A stretch of 64,000 nucleotides of DNA, from contig NZ_PKUU01000026.1 in assembly GCF_002899675.1 (NCBI RefSeq), positions 46,343 through 110,342 on the forward strand, given 5' to 3'. The position numbers and the translations under genes are program-made. Positions within the stretch are counted from its first letter, which is position 1. Each line of letters opens with the position of its first letter. Below, piece after piece: positions 33,635 to 41,972 of the stretch. This DNA is from Clostridium sp. chh4-2. Lineage in GTDB: Bacteria > Bacillota > Clostridia > Lachnospirales > Lachnospiraceae. The notes beneath the pieces were generated by a model, which was not told the origin of the DNA, ran no database searches, and saw nothing but the letters and a program-made list of their open reading frames with translations.

Positions 33635-35041
33635 ATGAATAGATTTCCTGAAAATTTTCTTTGGGGAGGCGCGGTTGCGGCCAATCAGTGTGAGGGAGCG
33701 TACAATGCCGATGGAAAAGGGCTGTCCGTCCAGGACGTCCTTCCCCACGGTCTGCGGGGAGCGCGGACCGAGGAACCTACGCCGGATAATTTAAAGCTGG
33801 AAGGGATTGATTTTTATCACCGTTACAAAGAGGATATTAAATTGTTCGCTGAAATGGGATTTAAAGTGTTCCGTACATCGATTGCCTGGTCCAGGATTTT
33901 CCCGGAAGGGGACGAGGAACAGCCCAATGAAAAAGGACTTCAGTTTTATGACGATCTGTTTGACGAATGCCTGAAATATGGGATCGAGCCATTGGTAACC
34001 ATTTCCCATTATGAGACTCCCCTTGGTCTGTCCAGGAAATATGACGGCTGGAGAGACAGGAAACTGATTGGATTTTTCGAACGGTACTGCAGAACCATTT
34101 TCACCCGTTATAAAGGAAAGGTGAAATACTGGCTGACTTTTAATGAGATCAATTCCCTGCTTCACGCGCCGTTTATGAGCGGCGGCATTCTGACTCCGCC
34201 GGAAGAGCTGACGGAACAGGATTTGTATCAGGCCATTCATCACGAGCTGGTGGCCAGCGCCATGGCGGTGAAAATGGGCCATGAGATCATTCCGGATGCG
34301 AAGATCGGCTGCATGATTTTAGGCATTACCGTCTATCCGCTGACGCCGGACCCGGATGATATCATAGCAACCATGGTAAAAGACAGGGAAACCATGCTGT
34401 TCGCCGATATCCATGCCCGCGGTAAATACCCGGCTTATCTGCTGAATTATTTTAAAGACCACAATATCCATTTAGAAATGGAGCCGGGGGATGAGGAAAT
34501 GCTGAAAAACACGGTGGATTTCATCTCTTTCAGCTACTATTCCAGCATATGCGAGACGGTTCATACTGAATTAGCAGAGAGCACTGGAGGAAATCTGTCC
34601 CGGGGATATAAAAATCCTTATTTGAAAGCGTCCGACTGGGGCTGGCAGATCGACCCGAAAGGGCTTCGCTATACCTTAAACAAACTGTACGACAGGTATC
34701 AGCTGCCGTTGTTCATCGTGGAAAACGGTCTGGGCGCAGTGGATGAACTGGTGACATTGGATAATGGGGAAAAGACGGTGCTGGATGATTACCGGATTGA
34801 ATATTTGAGAGAACATTTGAAACAGGTGAGAGAGGCGATTCACGACGGCGTGGAAGTGATGGGATATACCTCCTGGGGCTGCATCGACCTGGTGAGCGCT
34901 TCTACAGCTGAGATTAAAAAACGGTATGGATATATCTATGTGGACAGGAATGACGATGGAAGCGGAAGCTTTGAGAGATATAGGAAAAAGTCCTTCTGGT
35001 GGTACAAAAAAATAATCCAAACCAATGGGGAGGCATTGTAA
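33635..35041 (+). CDS. 6-phospho-beta-glucosidase, glycoside hydrolase family 1
   Basis: 468 residues. Splits the phosphorylated disaccharide delivered by the PTS into glucose 6-phosphate and an aglycone or glucose. The GH1 start motif FLWGGAVAANQCEGAY, the acid/base site TFNEIN and the nucleophile site IVENGLG are intact, and YTSWGCIDLVSASTAEIKKRYG carries the phosphate-binding pattern of the 6-phospho subgroup. The TAA stop overlaps the first bases of foldback element C. Confidence 0.93.
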   Translation: MNRFPENFLWGGAVAANQCEGAYNADGKGLSVQDVLPHGLRGARTEEPTPDNLKLEGIDFYHRYKEDIKLFAEMGFKVFRTSIAWSRIFPEGDEEQPNEKGLQFYDDLFDECLKYGIEPLVTISHYETPLGLSRKYDGWRDRKLIGFFERYCRTIFTRYKGKVKYWLTFNEINSLLHAPFMSGGILTPPEELTEQDLYQAIHHELVASAMAVKMGHEIIPDAKIGCMILGITVYPLTPDPDDIIATMVKDRETMLFADIHARGKYPAYLLNYFKDHNIHLEMEPGDEEMLKNTVDFISFSYYSSICETVHTELAESTGGNLSRGYKNPYLKASDWGWQIDPKGLRYTLNKLYDRYQLPLFIVENGLGAVDELVTLDNGEKTVLDDYRIEYLREHLKQVREAIHDGVEVMGYTSWGCIDLVSASTAEIKKRYGYIYVDRNDDGSGSFERYRKKSFWWYKKIIQTNGEAL

Positions 35042-35391
35042 ATCTTTATTTAGTGGAGTAAGAAACGCCGGAAAGAAGGGGGAACCTGGGCGGGCGGCGG
35101 AAATGGAAACAGACAGGGGATTCGGGTTACGACCCTAAGTGATACTAGGCCACCAAGGGCGGAAAAAGGCAGCGCGGCGCCATTCACGATGAACTCTTTA
35201 TGACTTCATCGTTCAGTGGCGCCTCAAATACTGATTCGGAATTCAGTATTTGTCTGCCTTTTTCCGCCCTTGCCGACCAAGTATCACTAAGGGTCTGCAC
35301 ACGATCCCCTGTCTGTTTCCATTACCGCCGCCCGCCCAGGTTCCCCCTTCTTTCCGGCTGTTGCTTGGCAAGCTGAGGATAAAAAAGATTT
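35040..35391 (+). repeat. Large foldback repeat element, copy C
   Basis: 352 bp, bounded by AAATCTTTATTTAG and AAAAAAGATTT, homologous to copy A and in the same relation to its host gene: the left end overlaps the stop codon. Hairpin ACGATGAA/TTCATCGT (35186-35193 with 35205-35212) sits inside GGCGCCA/TGGCGCC (35176-35182 with 35217-35223); the second hairpin CAAATACTGA/TCAGTATTTG follows. Compared with copy A many changes in one arm are matched in the other, for example AAGAG/CTCTT becoming AAGGG/CCCTT. Confidence 0.85.
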
Positions 35392-35410
35392 GGTGGATGC
35401 GGGAGTAAAT

Positions 35411-35548
35411 TTTACATCAAACGTGAAGGGATTTTTGGAAATGCCTTGAGGATTTTATGTAAAGGGTGAAGGCTTTTCGCGAAATGCCTTGACGTTTAAA
35501 GTAAAAACATGAAGGCTTTTTTGAAAATCCCTTCACGTTTGATGTAAA
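35411..35548. repeat. Nested small-palindrome block after copy C
   Basis: An outer perfect 25-bp stem (35411-35435 with 35524-35548, begins TTTACATCAAACGTGAAGGG) encloses two degenerate GTGAAGGC/GCCTT units. The same block, more diverged, follows copy A at 9634-9762, so the pair of elements spread or was copied as a composite. Confidence 0.75.
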
Positions 35549-35572
35549 TATGGTTTTATATAAATACCGCTT

Positions 35573-35604
35573 CCTCCTCCCGATTCCGCGCGTACCTCCC
35601 TAAA
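35573..35604. repeat. Remnant of a foldback-element arm
   Basis: CTCCCGATTCCGCGCG matches the outer arm of copy B (CTCCCGATTCCGTGCG near 10131). It lies at the position where copy B stands in the 9.3-10.2 kb composite, suggesting that this second composite lost most of its B part. The rest of 35549-35717 holds only the leader of the MerR gene. Confidence 0.55.
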
Positions 35605-35717
35605 AGTGAAAAGCTGCTCTGCAGGATAACTTGCCTCTTTTTGGTAGATGGGATATAATTGATAGTAAAGTAACAATGTTTTTGCTGAAAACTATGCAGA
35701 GGGAAAGAGGGGGCGGC

Positions 35718-36320
35718 ATGAAAGCCAGTGAGCCGAAAAAGGACCGCGAGGAGGTCTGGAATGAGATATTAAGGTATAAGAAGGATTATATTGATTTTGT
35801 GGGGGAAAGGAATGAGTGGGATACTACATCCAAGTATACGGTTAAGGAATTGGCAAAGCTGATAGAAATTTCGGAGCATACCGTGAGATATTATGATAAG
35901 GAGCACATTTTTCCGTTCGTGTCCAGGGATGCTAATAATGTCAGGCATTTTTCTATGGTTGATGCGTTTTTTGGGCGGGCGGTAAAATGTCTGAGAAGCG
36001 TGGGGCTTCCAATCGAAGAGTGCAGGGAATTTGTGCTGCTCACGCTCAAGGGAGATGTGACGGTGTCGGAACGGGCAAAGTTGATGCGGGAACAGGAAGA
36101 AAAGTTGGTCTGCCAGATTGAGGAACTGAAAAAGGAACTGAGGGATATCCAGTATAAAAAGATGTTTTTCGACTCGGTGGAGGTGCCGATTATGGAGGAA
36201 CTCAGGCAGGGGACATTTAAAGAAAAGGGAAGAACCACGCTGAAGAAATCCAGAACCTTTATCCAGAAAAAGATGTATGAGGACGGGCTGATTCCGGAGA
36301 TTAAGATCGATATTATTTAG
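35718..36320 (+). CDS. MerR-family transcriptional regulator
   Basis: 200 residues from ATG 35718 (GAGGGGGCGGC just before it; upstream in-frame starts lack a site). Residues about 40-110 form the MerR helix-turn-helix and wing (YTVKELAKLIEISEHTVRYYDKEHIFP, then RHFSMVDAFFGRAVKCLRSVGLPIEECREF). A coiled-coil dimer helix follows (LMREQEEKLVCQIEELKKEL), and no metal-binding cysteine pair is seen, so it probably senses a small molecule or stress. The promoter at 37096 has the 19-bp spacer typical for MerR activation, making the alcohol dehydrogenase operon a candidate target. Confidence 0.88.
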   Translation: MKASEPKKDREEVWNEILRYKKDYIDFVGERNEWDTTSKYTVKELAKLIEISEHTVRYYDKEHIFPFVSRDANNVRHFSMVDAFFGRAVKCLRSVGLPIEECREFVLLTLKGDVTVSERAKLMREQEEKLVCQIEELKKELRDIQYKKMFFDSVEVPIMEELRQGTFKEKGRTTLKKSRTFIQKKMYEDGLIPEIKIDII

Positions 36321-36347
36321 CAGGCAGATCAGGGTTGGAGGTTGAAA

Positions 36348-36926
36348 ATGAGAAAGATTGCAGTATCATTTGTACTTATAGCTATGTTAATGGCTGGGTG
36401 TTCATTAAGTTCAGCAAATCAATCCGCTCAAGAAAGCAAAACTTCCTCAGCAGTTGAAAAAAACCATGATTTTGATACGATGGGGGCTGAAGAGAAAGCG
36501 GATAAAGAAGTTGATTCATCAGTAGAGGATTGGTCTGAAAAATATGACGGCATCATCGCAAAGGTATATGGGGATGATTTTCATATGGCTTATAGTATGA
36601 GCGATATTGTAGGAAAGACGGATGATGAAAGCTTTTTGTGTGATTACAGTAAGTTGGATTTAACCGTGGAAAATAATTGCGTTTTGCTGGCCCAAGAGGC
36701 GGGAGATCACACGGACCGGACGGTAATATATGAGGTGGATGTGATTTCCGGTGAATGTGCGGTTAAGTATGATAATGATCAGGGCGAAAGCGTTGTGATC
36801 TGGTCCGGTAAAGGCCAGGCGGAAGGGACGGCCGCGGTTAAATTGAGCGGAGGAGCCAATTGTTTGAGGATCGAAGCATTGGACAATGACACCAGGCTGA
36901 AAATAAAATTGCAGTGCACAAAATAA
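36348..36926 (+). CDS. Lipoprotein of unknown function
   Basis: 192 residues from ATG 36348; GGAGG at 36337-36341 is six bases away. The signal peptide ends in LMAG-C, so Cys is lipidated near residue 19. An acidic, Ser-rich linker (to about 70) leads to a compact beta-rich domain with IYEVDVISGECAVKYDNDQGE and VKLSGGANCLRIEALDND. The second lipoprotein of this window (52755-53312, minus) has a similar plan, signal then acidic linker then beta domain with YLDSDGTSVTLA, so they may be distant relatives. It follows the MerR gene by 27 bases. Confidence 0.7.
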   Translation: MRKIAVSFVLIAMLMAGCSLSSANQSAQESKTSSAVEKNHDFDTMGAEEKADKEVDSSVEDWSEKYDGIIAKVYGDDFHMAYSMSDIVGKTDDESFLCDYSKLDLTVENNCVLLAQEAGDHTDRTVIYEVDVISGECAVKYDNDQGESVVIWSGKGQAEGTAAVKLSGGANCLRIEALDNDTRLKIKLQCTK

Positions 36927-36997
36927 ATCAATTTTACAGTGTTTGGATATTAATATTTAAAATAGAATAACAACTGCTTATGCAGCAGAAGCGAAGA

Positions 36998-37029
36998 ACA
37001 GTAAACTGACAGCCGGTTTGCTGTTTTTT
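36998..37029 (+). terminator. Rho-independent terminator after the lipoprotein gene
   Basis: ACAGTAAAC (36998-37006) pairs with GTTTGCTGT (37016-37024) with one wobble, followed by a six-T run. Confidence 0.65.
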
Positions 37030-37095
37030 ATTTAGAATAAAAATTCAGGTCTTATAGAGAACCGCAAAAAAAATAAAAAATATTCTCAATTTCTC

Positions 37096-37126
37096 TTGAC
37101 TGAGTGTAACTCTCAAGTGTTTTAAT
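37096..37126 (+). promoter_or_regulatory. MerR-type promoter (19-bp spacer) of the alcohol dehydrogenase operon
   Basis: TTGACT at 37096-37101 and TTTAAT at 37121-37126 are 19 bp apart, not 17. The spacer carries an interrupted dyad (CTTGA and TCAAG outer, GAGT and ACTC inner). MerR activators twist such overlong promoters into an active form. Confidence 0.6.
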
Positions 37127-37160
37127 GAGGTTAGATTGATAAAAAATTTACAAAGAAAAA

Positions 37161-37194
37161 GGAGGGAAATCTGCTCAGGCAGAGAAAAAGTATG
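37161..37194 (+). promoter_or_regulatory. SD-hairpin-ATG arrangement of the alcohol dehydrogenase gene
   Basis: GGAGG at 37161-37165 lies 26 bases from ATG 37192. TCTGC (37170-37174) and GCAGA (37179-37183) form a 5-bp stem with loop TCAG between them, leaving about 12 bases if folded out. No better linear ribosome site is visible. Confidence 0.4.
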
Positions 37195-38364
37195 AATAAT
37201 TTTGAATTTCAGCTGGCAACAAGGATTCATTTTGGGAAGGGAGAGGTGGAAAAATCCCTGGCCCGGGAAGTGCTTCTGTACGGAAAGAAGATTTTGTTCG
37301 TGTTTGATGAGATTCCGGCAAAGGCTTCCGGCCTATATGATCAGGTGCATGAGGTGTGCAGGAAAAATGGAATCGAAGTGACGGAGTTCACTGGAATCGA
37401 ACCGAACCCCCGCCATACCACGGTCAACAAAGGGGCGGAGCTGTTAAGAAAATGTCAGGCGGACTGTATCGTGGCGGCAGGAGGCGGAAGCACCATCGAC
37501 TGTGCAAAGGCCATCAGTTTTGCCGTGTATCATGACGGGGATGTTTGGGATTTTTATGAGCATAAGGTGGAGATCGAGCAGGTAAAACCGGTGATCGCCA
37601 TTCCGACGCTGGCCGCTTCCGGCGCAGAGGTATCTTTCAGCTCAGTAATCAGTAATCTGGATAAAAAGAAAAAAATCGGATTGAGAAATGATAAGGAGAG
37701 GCCGGCAGCGGCTATTTTGGATCCTTCTTATACATTTTCAGTGCCCAAATTCCACACTGCCTGTGGAATTGTGGATATTATGAGCCATACATATGAAAGC
37801 TATTTCGATAATTATCCGCTTTGTATGCAGGATGGATTTTCAGAGGGTATTCAGAAAACATGTGTGGATAACGGCAGAAAAGTGATGATGTGTCCGGAGG
37901 ATTACGATGCGCGCGCCCAGCTGATGTGGGCGGCGGTCATGTCCATTTCCCATCTGACCTCTTACGGAAGGGGGCCTTTGTATTCGCCGATTCACATGCT
38001 GGATCACATGATCGGGGCTTATTATGATATTGTGCACGGGGCGGGAATTGCGGTGCTTTCAATCGCATGGTTTAAATACTGTTTAAGCGACAAGACTGCG
38101 GCCAGATTTGCGCGCTGGGGTAAGAATGTGTGGGATATTGACGGAAACCAAAGCGATTATGCCATCGCTTCCCAAGCCATCGCAGCATTTGAGAATTTCT
38201 GTAAAGAGCTGGGCCTGCCCACCAGATTGTCCCAGGTCAACGTACCAAAAGAGGCGCTAAATGACATTGTCCACGATCTGTACGGCACAGTACCCTGTGA
38301 CAAATGGTACCGTCCGATATGCAGCGAGCAGGAGTTGCTTGCAGTGCTGAAACTGGCTTATTGA
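37192..38364 (+). CDS. Iron-containing alcohol dehydrogenase (YqhD/butanol dehydrogenase type)
   Basis: 390 residues, normal length. Oxidises or reduces alcohols/aldehydes with NAD(P)H. The nucleotide loop is VAAGGGSTIDCAKAISFA near 95-110; TLAASGAEVSF follows; metal ligands fit D and H in GIVDIMSHTYE and the two histidines in PIHMLDHMIGAYYDIVHGAG. The N-terminal FEFQLATRIHFGKGEVE start is the YqhD-like form. It shares an operon with the DASS transporter 43 bases downstream, so the substrate may derive from an imported acid, or it may detoxify aldehydes under MerR control. Confidence 0.9.
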   Translation: MNNFEFQLATRIHFGKGEVEKSLAREVLLYGKKILFVFDEIPAKASGLYDQVHEVCRKNGIEVTEFTGIEPNPRHTTVNKGAELLRKCQADCIVAAGGGSTIDCAKAISFAVYHDGDVWDFYEHKVEIEQVKPVIAIPTLAASGAEVSFSSVISNLDKKKKIGLRNDKERPAAAILDPSYTFSVPKFHTACGIVDIMSHTYESYFDNYPLCMQDGFSEGIQKTCVDNGRKVMMCPEDYDARAQLMWAAVMSISHLTSYGRGPLYSPIHMLDHMIGAYYDIVHGAGIAVLSIAWFKYCLSDKTAARFARWGKNVWDIDGNQSDYAIASQAIAAFENFCKELGLPTRLSQVNVPKEALNDIVHDLYGTVPCDKWYRPICSEQELLAVLKLAY

Positions 38365-38407
38365 TGGATGAAAGAATAAGATTTTGACAAAGAAGGGAAT
38401 TATCACA

Positions 38408-39787
38408 ATGAAAAATCATTGGAATAGCGCTTATATGAAAAAATGGATCATTTCTGTGGCATTGCCCGTGTTGATTTTACTGATCCCCACAACGGAATCA
38501 TTTACGCCGGTTCTGCGCATGTATCTGGCGATCACTCTTTGGAGTATTATGGCATTTGCATTTGAACTGCTCAACAATATGGCCACATCTCTGCTTTTGC
38601 TGTTTGGATATGGGCTGACGGGTGTCTGCAGTTTATCCGTTCCTCTCTCCGTATTTTCCACGGAAAGTGTTTGGATTACTTTGTGCGCGCTGGCGCTGGT
38701 GACGCTGATCCAAAAAACACACATTCTGGAGCGGCTGGCCTATACGCTCAGCGATAAAGTAGGGGGATCTTATGTGGGAATTGTGTACGCCGTAGCCGTA
38801 TTTTCCCTTTTGGCGCGTCTGCTTTTACAGGGAGCTTTAGCCGGAGTGGCGGCTTTGGCGGTGGCATATGGGATCAGCAGCGCTTTGGGATACGGAAAGA
38901 GCAAGGCGTCTGCCGGAATACTGCTTACCAGCGCATTTGTATATCTGGACAGCAATTATTTTCTCTATTCGCCGGACTATATTGCCGTGGCCTATAACGG
39001 GGCCAACGAAGTGACCTCCATTTCCACCAATTATATGAATTTTTTCCTGGACAATGCGGTTCATATTATCCCGCTGGTATTGTCTGTGGCGGCAACTGCG
39101 TGGATATGCAAACCGGAAGAAAAGATGGGAGAGGTCAGCTTCTTTAAAGAAAAACTGAAGGAACTGGGGAAATGGGAGGCCGCCGAAAAGAGAATGCTCT
39201 GCATTCTTCTGGCCTTGACCGTTTACCTGTTTACCAGCCGCTGGCATGGACTGGGCATGGTATACGGCTTTGTAGCCGCCCTTGCGCTGGCATTTGTTCC
39301 TGGTATGGAACTGGGAGATAAAAGCGACCTGGGGAAAATAAACTGGGGCGCATGGCTGTTTGTAGGAGCATGTATGAGCATCGGCGTGGTGGGAGCAAAA
39401 GCAGGATTCGGAACATTTATTTCCGGCCTGGCACTGCCTTATATGAAAGGAATGACCAATATTCCATTTATGGCGGTGAGCTATCTGCTGGCGGTTGTTC
39501 TTAACTTCATTATGACTCCGGCTGCGATTTTAAGCCTTTTGGGAGCGCCGCTGGCTCAGATCTGCGTGGACTATGGGCTGAGCGTGCAGGCGGCAATTCA
39601 TATGATTTACCAGGGCGGTTCCCAGCTGATCTTCTGTTATGAGGCCAGTCTTTATATGATCGCATTTTCCTTTGGGATGATGAAGAATAAGGACGTGGTT
39701 AAGGTGATGTCTTTAAAATTTGTGATACAGACGATAGGGACGTTTACTATTGGATTAGTGTGGTGGCATTTGCGGGGGATTATTTAA
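38408..39787 (+). CDS. DASS/SLC13-like anion transporter
   Basis: 459 residues from ATG 38408. Eleven to twelve hydrophobic segments, with two related halves; the pattern (NNMATSLLLLFGYGL; NFIMTPAAILSLLGAPLAQI; an amphipathic central KEKLKELGKWEAAEKRML) is like the divalent anion:Na+ symporter superfamily, which carries dicarboxylates, sulfate or sulfonates. The specificity is unclear. It is cotranscribed with the alcohol dehydrogenase. A palindrome of the small repeat family follows 13 bases after the stop. Confidence 0.7.
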   Translation: MKNHWNSAYMKKWIISVALPVLILLIPTTESFTPVLRMYLAITLWSIMAFAFELLNNMATSLLLLFGYGLTGVCSLSVPLSVFSTESVWITLCALALVTLIQKTHILERLAYTLSDKVGGSYVGIVYAVAVFSLLARLLLQGALAGVAALAVAYGISSALGYGKSKASAGILLTSAFVYLDSNYFLYSPDYIAVAYNGANEVTSISTNYMNFFLDNAVHIIPLVLSVAATAWICKPEEKMGEVSFFKEKLKELGKWEAAEKRMLCILLALTVYLFTSRWHGLGMVYGFVAALALAFVPGMELGDKSDLGKINWGAWLFVGACMSIGVVGAKAGFGTFISGLALPYMKGMTNIPFMAVSYLLAVVLNFIMTPAAILSLLGAPLAQICVDYGLSVQAAIHMIYQGGSQLIFCYEASLYMIAFSFGMMKNKDVVKVMSLKFVIQTIGTFTIGLVWWHLRGII

Positions 39788-39800
39788 CATTTGGCTTTTT

Positions 39801-39848
39801 TTACATTAAGGGTGAAGGCATTTTGGAAAATGCCTTCACCCTTTAATG
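39801..39848. repeat. Small palindrome family member
   Basis: CATTAAGGGTGAAGGCATTT (39804 on) pairs with the downstream arm ending CCCTTTAATG, loop GG, one extra T in the second arm. The outer stem differs from the copies at 21499 and 52692 but remains paired. Confidence 0.8.
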
Positions 39849-39884
39849 CGAAGCACCTGGTCTTTAACATAAAAAATTCACTTC

Positions 39885-39940
39885 TTGACTTTTGTATCAT
39901 TCCATGCTAACATTTAGTAAACTGACCGTCGGTCTAAAAG
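39885..39940 (+). promoter_or_regulatory. tetR promoter with operator
   Basis: TTGACT (39885-39890), 17-base spacer, TAACAT (39908-39913). TAAACTGACC-GTCGGTCTAAA lies at 39918-39938, covering the start-site region; the half site TAAACTGAC recurs in the palindrome before the MFS gene at 40632. Autorepression by the TetR protein is likely. Confidence 0.7.
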
Positions 39941-39954
39941 GTGGTGAATCGATT

Positions 39955-40587
39955 ATGAGCAGACATAAAGAGCCAGAAGTAAGAAAAAGCGAGTTATTGG
40001 ATGCGGCACAAAAGCTGTTCGCTGAAAAGGGCTATGCAAAAACAACGGTTACAGATATTTTGAACGTACATGGGCTGTCTAAAGGGGTATTCTATTATTA
40101 TTTTAAATCAAAAGAAGAGGTTATGGATGCGATTATTCAGCGTATGGTAGATGATATGGCAGATCATGCCAGGAAGATTGTGGAAGATCCTGATATGACC
40201 CCGCCCCAGAAGATATTTGCCATTTTGATGGGCCAGGGCCAATCAGAGGAGATGATAAAGGGAAAGGAAGATATGACCCGTCAATTTCACGAGGTTCAAA
40301 ACGCTGAGATGCACCAAAAAAGTTTAGCGTTAAGTATAAAGAATCTTGCGCCTGTTATGGCGGAAATATTTAAAGAAGATAACGGAGCTGACGCATTTTC
40401 CACGGATTATCCGCAGGAAACAATGGCTTTGTTGCTGGCTGCAGGGCAAGTGATTTTTGATGAAGGATTATTTCACAGGAGTGAAGAAGAGAACGCCCGG
40501 TATGCGGCGGCTTTTATTGAAATGATGGAAAAGACATTAGGGGTTCCCACGGGATATTTTAATGAACTCAAGAAAATATTTGCATGA
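39955..40587 (+). CDS. TetR/AcrR-family transcriptional regulator
   Basis: 210 residues from ATG 39955. The N-terminal DNA-binding domain is typical: SELLDAAQKLFAEKGYAKTTVTDILNVHGLSKGVFYYYFKSKEEVMDAI (in two pieces). The C-terminal ligand domain is not assigned. Matching operators lie before its own gene and before the MFS transporter, so it probably represses the export genes downstream and is relieved by a drug-like or toxic ligand. A terminator hairpin overlaps its stop codon. Confidence 0.93.
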   Translation: MSRHKEPEVRKSELLDAAQKLFAEKGYAKTTVTDILNVHGLSKGVFYYYFKSKEEVMDAIIQRMVDDMADHARKIVEDPDMTPPQKIFAILMGQGQSEEMIKGKEDMTRQFHEVQNAEMHQKSLALSIKNLAPVMAEIFKEDNGADAFSTDYPQETMALLLAAGQVIFDEGLFHRSEEENARYAAAFIEMMEKTLGVPTGYFNELKKIFA

Positions 40588-40622
40588 TATTTGTGTCACG
40601 CATGTATCATGCAAATTTTTTT
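40579..40622 (+). terminator. Rho-independent terminator overlapping the tetR stop codon
   Basis: TTTGCATGATA (40579-40589) pairs perfectly with TATCATGCAAA (40605-40615), followed by seven T. The stem starts within the last codons of tetR. Confidence 0.8.
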
Positions 40623-40631
40623 ATATCAATA

Positions 40632-40652
40632 ATAAACTGACGGTCAGTTTAT
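40632..40652. promoter_or_regulatory. TetR operator before the MFS gene
   Basis: A 21-bp palindrome, ATAAACTGAC-G-GTCAGTTTAT, perfect around a single central base and ending just before the AGGAGG of the MFS gene. It shares half sites with the operator at 39918-39938. Confidence 0.8.
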
Positions 40653-40667
40653 ATAGGAGGTTTCAGA

Positions 40668-41924
40668 ATGAAAGAGAAAATTCTTGTTACACCATCACCC
40701 AAAAACTTTAATTTAATGGTGCTGGGCCAGATTATATCAATTCTGGGGTCGGCGCTGCTGCGGTTTGCGCTTTCCCTGTACGTTTTGGATACAACAGGCA
40801 GCGAATCTTTATTTGCCACGATGTTTGCCATATCCAATATACCGCTTTTGCTTGCACCGCTTGGCGGAGCAATTGCAGATCGGTTTAACCGGCGCAACCT
40901 GATGGTGATATTTGATTTTACCAGCAGTGCGATTGTATTGTCCCTGATTTTATTTATGAATAAAGGCGGCATTTCTATCTTTACGGTTGGAGTTACCATG
41001 GTGCTTCTTTCCATTGTCAGCGCCCTTTATACTCCGGCTGTAACGGCGAGCATTCCACTGTTGGTCGAGAAGGGAAAATTGGAGGGAGCCAATGGTCTTG
41101 TGCAGGCGGTACAGGCATTGTCTGCTGTTGCTGCTCCGGTTCTGGGCGGGATACTATATGGAATTATGGGCTTCAGAACCGTTGCTGCGGTCAGCTGTAT
41201 CTTATTTTTCCTGTCGGCTGTAATGGAGATTTTCATCAAGATACCGTTTGAGAAAAGACAATGGGCTGGACGCATCATACCAACCATCACAAGGGATATG
41301 AAGGAAGGTTTTCTATATGTCATTAAGCAGAAATTCATCCGGAAGGTCAGCATGATTGCTGTTTTGCTGAATCTGGTGCTGGTTCCTTACTTCCTTGTAG
41401 GAGCTCCGATTGTTCTGCGGGTAACGATGCAAAGCGGGGATACCTTGTATGGAATCGGAATGGGACTTATTAATTTTGCCACCATATTAGGCGCACTGTC
41501 CATTGGTTTTTTTGCAAAAAAAATGAGATTGAAAACACTTCACCGCTGGCTTTTTGCCTGCTCCCTAATGATGATATTCATGGCGGTATCCCTGATGCCG
41601 TTTGTGCTTGGGATGGGATATTACCCTTCCTTTATCCTGTTTATGCTGGGGGCTGTTCCTATTGCGGCGAGCATGACGATGATTTCTATTTACATCATCA
41701 CAAAGGTTCAAAGGGTAACGCCCAACGAAAATCTTGGAAAAGTCATGGCAATTATTACGGCGGTCGCCCAATGCGCTGCGCCGCTGGGCCAGATTCTGTA
41801 TGGTGTTATTTTTGAAAAATGGAGCGCTCAGATATTTATACCGACATTATTTGTCAGCATTGTGACGCTGCTTTTGGGTGTCCTGACGCGGCAGCTGTTA
41901 AAATGTGAGGAGGAGCTGTCATAA
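40668..41924 (+). CDS. MFS transporter (drug or small-molecule exporter type)
   Basis: 418 residues, twelve predicted helices. The loop between helices 2 and 3 reads APLGGAIADRFNRRNLMVIFD, the MFS signature of the enterobactin-exporter/MFS_3 group (GxxADRxxRR). A second copy-like motif FAKKMRLKTLHRW follows helix 8. AGGAGG is eight bases before the ATG. It is placed under the TetR operator at 40632, so efflux of the TetR ligand is the likely role. The ABC permease gene follows after 48 bases. Confidence 0.88.
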   Translation: MKEKILVTPSPKNFNLMVLGQIISILGSALLRFALSLYVLDTTGSESLFATMFAISNIPLLLAPLGGAIADRFNRRNLMVIFDFTSSAIVLSLILFMNKGGISIFTVGVTMVLLSIVSALYTPAVTASIPLLVEKGKLEGANGLVQAVQALSAVAAPVLGGILYGIMGFRTVAAVSCILFFLSAVMEIFIKIPFEKRQWAGRIIPTITRDMKEGFLYVIKQKFIRKVSMIAVLLNLVLVPYFLVGAPIVLRVTMQSGDTLYGIGMGLINFATILGALSIGFFAKKMRLKTLHRWLFACSLMMIFMAVSLMPFVLGMGYYPSFILFMLGAVPIAASMTMISIYIITKVQRVTPNENLGKVMAIITAVAQCAAPLGQILYGVIFEKWSAQIFIPTLFVSIVTLLLGVLTRQLLKCEEELS

Positions 41925-41972
41925 TAGTTAGAAAAATGAGACGATTCAGGAAATTAATAAGGAGGCCATACC

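Noticed and set aside
35411..35548. CRISPR array
   Set aside because: Repeats are palindromes in tandem with no regular unique spacers and no cas genes nearby.
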